Shown one piece after another: positions 1 through 11,330 of a DNA stretch of 64,000 nt (the stretch's first letter is position 1; each line of letters starts with the position of its first letter). A model generated the notes under the pieces. It did no database searches and was not told where the DNA came from. It saw only the letters and a list, made by a program, of their open reading frames with translations. The position numbers and the translations under genes were made by a program. The DNA is from Triangularia verruculosa. Taxonomy: Eukaryota; Ascomycota; Sordariomycetes; Sordariales; Podosporaceae. The stretch is from positions 36,377 to 100,376 of the forward strand of contig MU864006.1 of assembly GCA_033296885.1 (NCBI GenBank), read 5' to 3'.

Positions 1-2994
1 AACAAACAATTAAGCAGCAAAATGCTGTTTTTCCAGACGAATCCAAGGCGATGCGAGTTTTAAAGGAGTGGACGGTCAACCCAGCGCAAATCTCGAGATC
101 TGCCACTGGAATTGAACCAAGTTGTTTGGGGGGTCGACAGAGCGACGGGCGGTGGTGAGGAAGAGGACGCGGAAAAGAGGATGGAGATTGGAGTGGTGAA
201 GAGAGGGTGAACCGAGCACAACACACAGAGAAGAAAACTGCGGGTGGGGGCCTGGGGCCTTGCGTTGCGTGCGAGTTCGTGCGTGCAGACAGTGCAACCA
301 CCGGAACTCATACCGTGGTGAGCCTGGGCGGGCGGGAGCGGAGGAAAGGACAGGTTTGGGGCAGGGTGGCCCGCCAGGGATATGAACACAGGCTCGCTGT
401 TCATCCCAGCTTGTCCACGCCAAAAACGGGCAGCCAAGACGCTCCTGATTTGCTCCAAAACTGATTGCCGCTCCATTTCAACCATCTTCAAGAGAGAGTG
501 AGATCTGGCGTACAACAACCATCATGGTAGTAATGACAATCGCTAGTCTCCGGTATCAATACCTACATGACCCTATCCAATACGAACACAGTAATGCCGA
601 ACACCCACAATTCGACTACCAATCATGCCACGGCAACAGCGTCGTGAACGCCTTCAACACTCTTCCTGGAGACCGATGCTACATAAAGTCGCAGCGGAGG
701 GGATCGCGTACAACAGCACACAGTCACTCGCATATGTGCCTCTTCAGGAACAAGTATCCAAACCACAGATTGCTACCCCAGATCCTGTCTCAACTTGTGA
801 TTTCCAGGCTCATGTGGACAGACGATTGCTCGGATGAATCTGGAAGATCCGCCACTGAAATCGATGTTGAGATACTCATCAAGATACCATCACCATCGCC
901 CTCTGCCCGAGTCCCTTTCGTACTGCGTGTAGTGCAAAGTCACAGATTATTAGATGGAGAGCTACGCGACTGTCTGCGCCTCATCGCTGTCGCGTCGAGT
1001 ACCCCGCTATTGTCCATTGATTACAAGAGGCCAAGTCCTTGTGGCCCGCAAGATTACAGCCGGGATGCCCGCTCACAGGCCAGGTGATGGCAGCGTTCCT
1101 GAATGCCCCTGGCTAAGCGACAGTGGCTAGAATCTGCGCACACTGTGGATATTCCTGCACAACCGCCGCTTTATGCTTGCAATCTGGTGTGTGTGCAGAC
1201 CCGGGAAGCGGTGAAGGACACCGGACGGCGATGCTTCTCCCTCCGATGCTCGCCAGTGGCAGAGTGAACGAAGGGCAACCAAAACTCGATACTTTTACGG
1301 ATATCGCAATGCGTGCTAAGATGCTGGACACTGAACGAGACGTTGCTCTAATCAGACGGGATCCGCTGCATCTGTATGTGCAGCGTATATCACCGACCCT
1401 GGCTATATCTGAGCTGGTGCTCAGACTTGAATCTGGCCACGATCGGGTTTGATACTTCGTACGAATACAAACATGTCACCAAGGTCGATCCGCTGGACTT
1501 TGATGAAAGTGCTGGTTCGCTTCAACATTCATACAGATCGGCCTTCGAACCGGACATAGGTAGTGAGTTGGCGTCCGCGACTACTGCATGCAATCGGCAT
1601 CCCGTCTTGTACTGTGTGCTGTACACCAGGTTCCTGGGCTTGGCTCACGGTTGCTCGAAGGTTACTGTTTGGATGCGCTGTTTGGGCATTGGACTCTGGA
1701 TGGAACTCCCTAGGCCTGCAGAAGGCTGACGCTAGTCCCTGTCGCTAGATCGATCTTGTCGTCCACTGTGAGTTCGAAACGCCGGACTAGCCAGGTTGGC
1801 ACGGGTCCGTCTGTATAACGCCACGCACATTCAGCCGGATGTCGCAAGGCCCATGGCGACACCGAGTCGCTGCATGTGTGCGCCATCTCACAGAGAATTG
1901 TCAGGACAACATCAACTGTCAGGGCAGTTGGCGGGGATGACACGTGAGGGGGGGACCATGGTTTGACAGCTCACAGCCTCAGCCGTTGATGCTGATTAGT
2001 GACGACCAACTGTGGTCTCTCAATCTCGGAAGTCACTGGCGTTCCATGCCACGGCGCCCAAAGTCCGTTCCTATCCAGCCTTTAGGATATTCCCTTTCGT
2101 TGGACAGGACAGATCAGTCTAAGAAATCAGGTTTTGTTTTGTTTCTTGTCTAGGGACATGGAGGAAAAGCCTCAGAGTTTGTACGCCTAAACGGGTCTCG
2201 AGCTAAACTAATCCGGCGAGAGCGGTCAGGTGTGGTTGACTGAAGAGGCTCAAACTAGAACATTAAGCACTGTTCTAGTTCTGGGCCAGATCCTTGACAT
2301 CGTTGGCTCTCACGGAATGCCAAGTTAATGGAGCAATGTCGGGTGTTTCTAAGTATTCCTAGCCATATTAGAAGAACTCTGTTAAGAGGAATCTCGAAGG
2401 GCCGCGTTGACACATGGCTCTCAATTTCCCCGGGAATTACTACCGACAATAATTAGCACAAGAATGCTAAACGCTGGAACCTGTAAGTCGAGCCGGGCTT
2501 TCCACATTCGAAAAAGGAAAACGATAAGCCCCTCATAAAGCCGAACAGCCAATGCCGGCTCCGCAACTGATGTCGTCGCATTCACCCCGCGCCTCTGTAC
2601 CGTGGTGGAGAGCAGCCTTCGATCGATCCCTGCAAAAGGTAACGGAGCTACGGAATCTGGAGGGATTTTGAATTCGGACTGGGGATGGAATTGTTTGCTG
2701 AACAAAATTGCGGTCGTTTGGAAAAGCGTAATTACACATTACGTACATCCCGCGAAATGAAAGCAGGGGATCGTGGATCAGCATAGCCACTTGTGGCTAG
2801 GGGATGCTTGCCAAGAGATCTGGGACCTCGAGGACCCATCACTGACAACGGCTGCCCCGCAAAAAGATTAGAATTCTGCCGCCCAAAATTTTAGATACTC
2901 AAGGCGCGTTGACCGCCTTCACGAGCTTAGTTATGTGGGTGACGAGCTTCGTCGCTTCAGCGCTTCATCCAACCAACAACGTTCTCCATCAACA
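1..2994. other. Intergenic, no gene recognised
   Basis: I read all frames and see no recognisable protein family, tRNA or repeat. The longest open frame (524-1087, plus, 187 codons) has no domain, no clean splice signals and amino-acid content typical of chance translation. Base composition is balanced, so there is no RIP-like decay. The last few hundred bases should hold the promoter and leader of the CGR1-type gene. Confidence 0.6.
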
Positions 2995-3501
2995 ATGTCG
3001 GCAACTGCTACCGAAACTACGCCGGCTTCGGCATCAACTACCACAACCAGCAAGCCCTTGGGCATGCGCGTAAATGGTCCGTAAAATCCCCCTCGCTCAT
3101 CATTTTCTTCTCGATGGGCGACCGGGCCTCGTGCTGACAGCAATATTCACAGGGAAACAGTGGCATGCCCCAAAGAAGGCGTTTCGCCCGACCAAGGGCC
3201 TAACATCGTACGAGGTGCGAGTTAAGGCGAGGGCGGACATGGCAGTCATGAAGGCCAAAGAGAAGGAAATGAAGGAGGAAAAGGAGGCAGAGCGAAAGGT
3301 GCGCATTGCTCCACGAACTGCGAGATTTTTCGGCGGCCCTTGTTAACTCAGCATCTAAAGCAACGGATCGAGGCTCTTAAGGAGAAGCGAGCGGCGAAGG
3401 AAGAGAAGGAGCGATACGAAAAGATCGCTGAGAAGATGCACAAGAAGCGGGTGGAGAGGTTGAAGCGGAAGGAGAAGCGCAACAAGTTGATCAATTCATG
3501 A
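2995..3501 (+). CDS. CGR1: rRNA-processing protein Cgr1
   Basis: Small basic nucleolar protein of the Cgr1 family, needed for pre-60S rRNA processing in yeast. Exons are 2995-3076, 3153-3298 and 3361-3501, giving 122 aa. The signature GKQWHAPKKAFRP follows a Ser/Thr-rich N terminus, and the C-terminal half is an almost uninterrupted Lys/Arg/Glu helix ending KRKEKRNKLINS, as usual for the family; length also fits (about 110-120 aa). Introns are 76 and 62 bases. The first donor is GTCCGT rather than GTAAGT, but splicing there restores the family core exactly, and a GCTGAC branch site lies upstream of the acceptor. The start is the first ATG, followed by the usual variable head. Confidence 0.93.
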
Positions 3502-4152
3502 TCGCACCGATGAGCAAGATACCCTTTTTGATTTATTCGATACCCCTACGCCAAAGTGTGCGTCGATACTCTGGAAACGACATCGACACAACTGCCAACG
3601 ACGGCCTGGCGACCTCCCTCACCGGCAATACTCGACGACGTGGAACATAACCAGCTGGACAGAGGTAGATAGGCTTCGAGACTGCACTATCATCGTATAG
3701 TATGCAGATCATGCGCCGATGAAAATTCGGCAGCTATCCTTGAAAGCCAAATGCCGGCCATGGTTCAGCTGTTGTCCAGGTAGTGCGATGACAGGAGGAC
3801 ACAGAAGGCATCTGTCATTTGGCAATCGGATCCATGCATACGGCTTGACATAGACGGCGAGATCCTATGAGAATCTATTTAACCATTGGATGATTGTCGG
3901 CCACATTTTATCTGTAAACTTATATATGTGTTCGAGAGGGGGCTCCTGTCCTGTCTGTCACATGCTCCGTACGACGTGCAGCTGATCCCCTATACCAACC
4001 AACCAGCTTGTGCCCCACCCCGCCCAGACACCAAATGTAGCCACCACGGTCCTTTTGACTTCCGCCTAACTTCACAAGCCTGCATCGAAACCAGTCCAGT
4101 CTGGACTATCGTTGTGTGACGGCGGCCACTCAGTCCAATTAAATACAGGACG
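3502..4152. other. Intergenic between CGR1 and coiled-coil protein gene
   Basis: About 650 bases holding the CGR1 3' end and the promoter and leader of the next gene, which is transcribed in the same direction. I see no further gene or repeat. Confidence 0.6.
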
Positions 4153-5304
4153 ATGTCTCAATATGTCACGGACACATCCAAAGCCTCCTCTCCGGGGCGC
4201 CCCCGCCATCAAATAACTCGCTCCATCTCCGAGATATCGTCGCCAATCCGCCTCCATCGTCACCATTCACATCGCGTCGTCAGAGAAAGAGAGCGCGCCG
4301 CCCTCAGCCCTATAGCGCAATCAGCAACGTCACTTCAACGGCCGTCACCGCAGCCTTTTGAGGTCTCCAAGTCTGCAGGAGGCACACCTAACATTAGCCC
4401 GAACCCAAGCAGACGGCCCAGCTTTCTCTACGCCTCCGCCGACGAAGGGATGCCCACCAGTTATGCATTCCCGTCTTCTCATGCGCCGACACTTGTATCA
4501 ACGTCTGCGCCTGCCTCCATAAAGAAGCCCACGGTTGAGATTGATTTGGTCGAGGAGCAGCAAAAGGCAGCTGCAAGAAATAGGTTGGTTTCTCTCCCAC
4601 TTTCACGCATGCTGTCGACACCCGTCTGACCATCGTTCACCATTATCAGTGGACTTCAACGATCACTCACCGAGCTAGAAACTTTCGCGAGTACGACTAC
4701 TAGACGCCTTGACGAGACGTATTATTCGGTAGAGGAAAAGTTGGGGACACTTCAAAGCACCATCGCAGCACTTAAGGAGCTCGCCGAGCTCTCCAACCAG
4801 CTTAACAACAGCTTCAGTGCCGAGGCCAACGAACTAGTCGCAGATGTTACCTCGCAGCTGGATGCGCTCGGAAACTTTGAGGACCAGCAACAACGCATCG
4901 AGTCGTTACAGAATCGCATTAACAGCGGACTTGAAAGCATCAAGTCGTTGAGCGAGCGTGTAGATGTGGTCAGAGCCCGCATCGAAAGTTGGGAACGTGC
5001 AGACCGAGAGTGGCGGGAGGCAGTTAGAAAACGGCTTACAGCACTGTGGGTAGTTGTTTCCACGATCGGCCTGGTGCTGATTCTACTTCTCATCAGCGCT
5101 CACTACGCACGAGAGCCTGGAGAGTCAGTCACCGCTGGTGGAAATGACAACCTGAAGCAACTGGCGGACACAGCCTCGAACAAGATGAACCAGTGGGGCT
5201 CAGATGCTGATACTACAACTCAACTCAATGGCTTGAATTGGACAGCAACATCTGAATCCTCATCTCGGGCAACCGAGATGCTGCGAGCTTTCGATGAGCT
5301 GTAG
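4153..5304 (+). CDS. Coiled-coil single-pass membrane protein, function unknown
   Basis: Two exons (4153-4583 and 4650-5304; 66-base intron with a CTGAC branch site) give 361 aa. Residues 1-140 are Ser/Pro-rich and probably disordered. Residues about 145-285 form long amphipathic helices rich in Leu, Glu, Gln and Ser (for example SLQNRINSGLESIKSLSERV, written here as one stretch of the coiled coil). One hydrophobic helix follows (LWVVVSTIGLVLILLLISAHY), then a short polar tail, so the protein is probably tail-anchored or single-pass with the coiled coil in the cytosol. I recognise no named family; similar architecture occurs in tethers and nuclear-envelope proteins, but that is only a resemblance. 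Confidence 0.85.
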
Positions 5305-6875
5305 CGAGGTGAGGGAAAGGAGAGGGGGGTTGAAGGGAGTACAGCATGCATGTCTTTGATTTGGACATTTGGTTTCTCCTCTATACTTGCGCATTGATAC
5401 TCACGCTTACAGAAGCAGTCTTGCCTTGCTCCGTATATTCACATATGTACTTATCAAGAGGTCTTGAAGCCCAGTTTCTACCCATAACGCGCCTACCTAA
5501 CCCACAACACATGCGTATCTAATGGTTTCCTCACCACACGAGTTAAGAACCAACTTTGGGCCATCGGCAGTTGGTGAACCGAACTCCAACCTTACCAGGA
5601 TATTATGCCCCACGACAGTGAGGCCTCTCAGTCTAAGCTCCACTGTTTGGTCGGATTTCGGAACAGGCGCTCAAGACCTCAACTTCGCTCTGAATCTAAT
5701 GAAATGGATAATGGAATAAGGCCAAGACACGTAGTTTCACAAACGCGCGTTCATGGTGGGGTTTCAGGGCGCATAGCAGTAAAACCGGCGCAAAAGTGCC
5801 GTCTCCTCATCAGGATTCTGTTGGGCATCTGCTCTGCTGGGTTCGAAGCCCAGCGGGACGTCATCAACGGCAGACTTGGCGCACCCGCGCCACCAGACCA
5901 CATGCGTCATCGGTTGCACTGGCGGGGCAGGCCAGAGGTCGAATGCCAAGCCTCACCTCAAGAGCTCTCTTGTGCGACAGAATGCGAGATACTTCTGTTC
6001 GGCCTTGGTTGCCGGCTTCGCGTTGTAATTCATTGGTGATCGAAGACCTGGTTGTGTTGGTGCCAAGTAACTGAGCCTTGCATGCTCTCCAAACCATGGT
6101 CACCGTGATGAATCAGATATTTTCATCAGCGGACCCCTAATCACCTGGGCACCTTTTTGGCTGGGCTTAGGCCCATGTGTCAATCTCCATTAAACTGTGC
6201 CGTCCTCCGTACCTACGTACATTGGACCCTTCATTCCTACGTCCATGCTTGCACCATTAACGAGCCGGCCGATTATCCGAGACGAACGGTCCCTTGTTTA
6301 TACATACCTATTTTGAAGAGATATTCTTTCGAACCGAGCCCTCGATCTCTATCTGTAGCACAGTTGAGCCGTGGTCCCTGTCTGTCCGCTCGAACGCTGT
6401 TGGCCTGCTCCTTCTTTTTCTTACAGCCAGCCACCACCGGAATCCGAAAACGTACGCGCCGCATCTTGCTGTTGCCGCTAGACCTAGGACAACGGCCTCG
6501 TAACCTCCCTTCCGTACCTCAGCGAGTCGTTCTGAATACCTTTTTTGGTACCAGTTTGAGTTGTTGGGTCCAAGAGAATCCAAGAGGACCCGAGACTGCG
6601 AAATCTCCCATTTACCCCGCCATAGCCCATCACACCAAGAGATTCCAGAACCCCTGTCCGTTCTAGGTCCCGTTTGGGCCTCTGTCTTTCAAAGAAAGAA
6701 ATACAGTCGGTTGGGCCAGCTTCCTCTTCCACTTCAATTACCCCTTTTGAAAATCCAGCAAGACGACCGACCGACCGGGTAGTGGTTTCCAGAATTTCGA
6801 AAGCGCAAGACATCGAGGAGGAGCAAGGAAAGTTCTCTGCTTTCAGGAGCTAGGTTTGTCTTTGCACAGCTCGCA
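5305..6875. other. Intergenic and probable leader of the PX-domain gene
   Basis: About 1.57 kb. No gene is supported; the open frames here lack domain content. A short (CGAC)n-like run occurs near 6763-6778. The last few hundred bases are the likely leader of the PX gene. Confidence 0.55.
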
Positions 6876-9800
6876 ATGGCTTCCTCTACGGAGGATAATC
6901 ACAAGGCGACCTCCAACGGGCACGCAGAACGCTCTGGAGAGGAGACAACGCTCGCTGTGAGAACGTCGAATGCTGGGGAGATTGCTTCTGGGCCACCATC
7001 ACCTGCTCATACTTTGACGGGAAAGCAAGAGCATTGTGAGTTTTTGTTCCTGTGTCATGGGATTTGTTTCCCCTTGAATCACTCTCCTTGATGGCTTGGC
7101 GCAACAAGGCACAAGCTAATCTGAATTTCTTCACTATGTAGACCTCAAACGCGAACTCATCTCCCAACAAGTACAATGGGAGGTTTCAGAGCTCAACTCT
7201 CCAACGGCGCTGAGGCGCTTTGGTGCGCCGTTCAAGTCGCCGTTCGGGGAGGTGTCACCGCTGGACTCGGAGCTGCCGATTCTGAGATATATCTTTGTGC
7301 ACCATATCCGCGAGTTCCCATTCTTGGACAAGGCGAGGGAGAAAGAATTCTGGCAGGATAAATTACAAGTGGTGAGGAGATGTCCTTCTGGAACAAGGGT
7401 GGTGTTTGTGTTACAAGACTGGGAAGCTGACTTGTGGCGGTTGACGTCGTTAGTTCCTCGAATCGTTCGCCAGTAAAGGGATTTCATCTTCAGAAGACAG
7501 GTTAGAAGAGACCAAGCGAAGGAAGCTTGCTGTCAAGGCGAAGAAGCTGGTGGAGCTCATGATGGTGTCCGGTGTGCCGACTTCTTCTGGATTTGAGGAG
7601 AGGATTCGATTCTCGGAGCTGGAGATTGTCGATGCGAATGCGATTGATACCGGTGTGCTCTCGTCGATGCCGGAGGGTAACTATTTGAATGGATGGGATG
7701 TCAATATTGCCGGGGTCAGGATAACATCTGCCCGGAGGAACATCAGGCAACACAAGCATGCCGTGGGTCCCCCTGGCTTTCGCGGTTTCTGTTTTTTATT
7801 ATTCAAGTACTAACGAGAGTTGAAAACAGGAATTCTTGCTTCGAGTCAAGCGTAAGGGTGGAATGGAGCAGTATATTGGTCGGAGATATGGCGATTTTGC
7901 TAAGTTGCACAAGAACCTGAGGACTGAGTTGCCTGGAAAGGTGCTTCCTACCCTTCCAAACAAGAACAAGTCCAACACGACGACCACCACGGATAGTGTC
8001 AGCGGGAACAATGATTCGGAAACATCTTCGATCTCGTCGGTATCGACACAGTTGCCACCTAGTAGCCCGGCAGTTGACAGCTTCAGTCACCAAGGCGAGA
8101 CGGCTTCGAGACTGCTTTCCGTAAAAGGTTCGTCTCATCCGCGCTTACGTTTGCGACCGAACACCACGTTAACGACATACCTTCTAGATCAACGGAGTGG
8201 AAGGCTTTCGCCACGGGTTTCAGTGGACGGTAGACCCACTAGCCCTGGGTTCCTGAGTTCCCGAAAAGAAGAAGTGAGTATCCAGATGGACATCAAGAAT
8301 CTGCAGAGTGCCGTGGCTAATTCCTTGCAGAATGTCGTGTTATGGCGGGAGAACCAGAGGGTGTCGCTGCGTGCGTTTCTGCGTTCTTTGCTTCAGAACC
8401 CACAAATAGCGACGACAAAGTCAATCGAGGAGTTTCTTACGGGTGAAGGTACCAAGCTTACTGATGCGGATGTCGAGGATATCATCCGTCGTAAGAACTT
8501 GGATAAGAAGAGAGTTGAAGAACAGAAGCGATTCTATGAGATTGCGAGGAAACGCGCGGCGGAGTTGGATGTTTACATGGAACAGTAAGGATTCCTGACT
8601 GAGCCGACATGACGGGAAACTAACATTCTGGCCTAGATTCCGGCAAGACATTGTTGAACGCAATGGCCTAACGATGCTTTTCAAGGAGATCAAGGACAAG
8701 GAGACGATCCAAGACCTCAGCCTACAGTATCAAAAGTTCGCCGAATGGCTGCGCATCGAGGTTGCGGCAACAATATATCACCTTTTCCTTGCCGAGGACA
8801 ACTCACCAGAATTGTTCGCTCAAGCGAAGAGAATCCATTCCTTGATCCCCTACACCCTCATGAAGAACGCCATCCGGATAGCCAACCCAGCAGCTGTCAT
8901 GTCCCACATTCTCGACATCTTCCTCGCTCAGCCCTTCGGCGCTCGGTCTTTGATGCAAAGGATATTCTCCCTCACATTGAACGACGGCATCAAGAACTTC
9001 CAGCGCTCTATCGACGCACTCGTAGCTAAGATCAACGATCCCGTGTTTGTCGAGAAGCTGAAGCGATACAGCGACTCAGAGGAGCACATCAAGGTTGCTA
9101 TCCGGGAAGAGGCCGAGGCGGATCAGATTGATGTTATTGTGGTGATTTTGAGGAGCGATCTGTTTGAGCCAGCTCTCAAGCCAGCGCAGGTTGAGAGGTT
9201 ATATAATGCGTACGTCGCGTTCAACAGCGCAGTGGAGAACGTGGACGAGGAGCTCAAGCAGGGGGCGCAGTTGTTCTCGTATCTGAAGCAGTTGCTGAAG
9301 CTGCATATGCGGCAGAGGGACAAGGCGATGATGCTGAATTTGATTGAAGAGCCAGTGACACTGCAGCTGTTCAGAGATCTGTTTACGATCTTTTACGAGC
9401 CGCTTGTGAGGGTGTACAAGTCGGCAAATGTGTACAACAGTGTGACGGATTTCGCCCTGTTTGTGGATGATTTGATCCAGGTGAGCTATCTCAGACTTTC
9501 TTTTCGTAAAGAACCATTACTCACATGTTACGAACAGGTCGTTGAGAAGTGCCGAGACCAAGACGCTTCCGCGGACCCTAACCAGACCGTACAAGCCTTC
9601 ATCGACCTCTGCCAGCGACACGAGCACAACTTCTACAAGTTTGTCCACGAGGTTCACACGCACGACAATGGATTGTTCACCCAGCTGATGGGGTGGATTG
9701 AAGGCATTCTTGAGTTCCTACGTCACGGCCCGAAAAACGGAAGTCTGGACATCAATGCGCTCTTTGAGGGAGCTGTTGGCAGTGGTGTTGTTGACAAGGA

Positions 9801-10182
9801 CAAAGCGATTGAGGAGATTGATAAGTTGATTGCCTGGCAAGAGGCGAGGAAGAAGTGGCATCATGACAAGACTAGACAAAAGATGGCGGCGGAGGGCGGA
9901 GGGCCCGGCGTGGACGGGGTGCCGATGGCGTTCAAGTCGAGCGATTTTGGGCTCGATCAGGAGGATTTGGACGACATGGCGTATGACGATGATTCTGAAT
10001 CAGAGGCGGAGTTGGAAATTGAGGATGAGATGGACCCAATTGAAGCGGAAAGAAGGAGGAGAGCGAGGAGGCAGGACAGGTTGAGGAGGAATGCGGGTGA
10101 GCCGGAGAAGCCTCAGGTGGAAGAGGTCCACAAGCTGAAAGAGAACTTTTTGGTGATGCTTAGGATGGTGCTGGCGGAGTAG
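6876..10182 (+). CDS. PX-domain protein with PXB and DUF3818 regions (yeast YPR097W type)
   Basis: Phosphoinositide-binding protein of the fungal YPR097W family, linked in yeast to lipid handling. Exons: 6876-7035, 7142-7371, 7454-7762, 7830-8127, 8188-8584, 8637-9480 and 9538-10182, giving about 960 aa. An N-terminal helical PX-associated region (about 50-210, including LKRELISQQVQWEVSELNSP) precedes a PX fold (about 215-285, including YIGRRYGDFAKLHKNLR) that is interrupted by a Ser/Thr-rich loop. A long helical DUF3818-like region follows (about 350-880), and the tail is very acidic then basic. Two introns (8128-8187, 60 bases; 9481-9537, 57 bases) are multiples of three without stops, so an uncorrected reading frame runs through them; the 57-base one is certain from protein continuity, the 60-base one likely. 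If the 60-base intron were retained the protein would be 980 aa. Confidence 0.92.
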
Positions 10183-11330
10183 AACGAAGCGGTGGCATAC
10201 ATAGAGAGGGTAAGGTGTCACCATGGTCATGAGAATTGGTTTATCGGAGGGCATGGAGTGAGATGGAGCATTTAGAGCGTTTTTTTGCTTTGTTGCCAGT
10301 TTGAAAGAGGGGTGGTTAATAAGGGGTAAAGGGTATGTTGAAGGGTGGCTCGATGAACGAGTTCAATTGTCAGGCTACACCTGTGTTGTCGAAAGTTTGT
10401 CAAATCGGATGCTAGAGGGTGCTACTATTTTCTATTTACGCAATACCTAGCAGTTGAGAGGCGCCCATTGTTGTGGCGTTGGCGAAATGGGATGCAGTCC
10501 TCCCAAGGTAATACCATATATAAATATTTGTTTACATTGACCGCCCCCAGCAACGATGAACCCCTGAATTATAAATCCGAGCCTCCTTATAGGTAGTGAT
10601 GGCATGCATATCACCTAACGGCCGGGCAGGTCGACGAGCTACTGTTTGTTATCGTGTACTGTACACTACAAGCCGAGGATGTCCGCCGTCCAAAGGCTTG
10701 GGGCCCAAGACCCGCACATGCTTTTCCCGGTTTCTATATCCGGTGTGAAACCAACTGCGCGTGGCAAAGATGAACACGAGACACACATGGGAAGACGGAA
10801 TGTACCATGTGTGATATGCAGATATTCCAAATGCAGACGACACACGGCGATGGAAGCAGAAGGAGGGGACAGTTCACGGGCATTCCTCAAGATCTCGAGT
10901 CTGAAAGAGAGTTGCGATGGTCGCAAGGAAACAGAGACGGCCAGCTGGTGGGCGAGGCGAAAGCTTACACACAATTGGCCACTCCCTCGGCTCTGCCAGC
11001 CGTCGGCGGGTCGTCAGCACCAAGGGAATCGAACCCCACATCCGGCATCCCGCCCGTGGTTGGAGGGGCTCACCCCTGCACGCGGATTTTCCAGCGGGCG
11101 GGCGCGGTGTCGGCAACTCGGGTAATCAACCAGCGCTGATTGGTCGATCGAGGCTGGAACAGCCTTTGGTGCTTCGGGTCGTGGAATCATCGAAGGAGCC
11201 AGCCGGGAGGAGGTTCAGAAGTGCGTCTGTGCATGTCATTTGAAAGAGGCTCAAATATTTCGGAGGAAGTTGGAAGCATTCCACGACGACATCTCCCCTC
11301 ACTACACCCCCCTCTCCCCTCTAGACGACG
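10183..11330. other. Intergenic with SDH1 promoter and leader
   Basis: About 1.15 kb between the PX gene stop and the SDH1 start. An AT-rich patch near 10511-10530 and a pyrimidine-rich tract just before the SDH1 ATG (about 11290-11322) are the only features seen. No gene is supported. Confidence 0.55.

Noticed and set aside
524..1087. 187-codon plus-strand frame
   Set aside because: No domain, no codon bias like neighbouring genes and no splice structure; likely chance.
5836..5853. T-arm-like CTGGG-TTCGAAG-CCCAG
   Set aside because: No matching acceptor, anticodon or D arm within tRNA distance.
11019..11172. GGGAATCGAACCCC with a complementary TTGGTGC about 150 bases away, a possible minus-strand tRNA
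   Set aside because: No anticodon stem or D arm can be formed between the ends.
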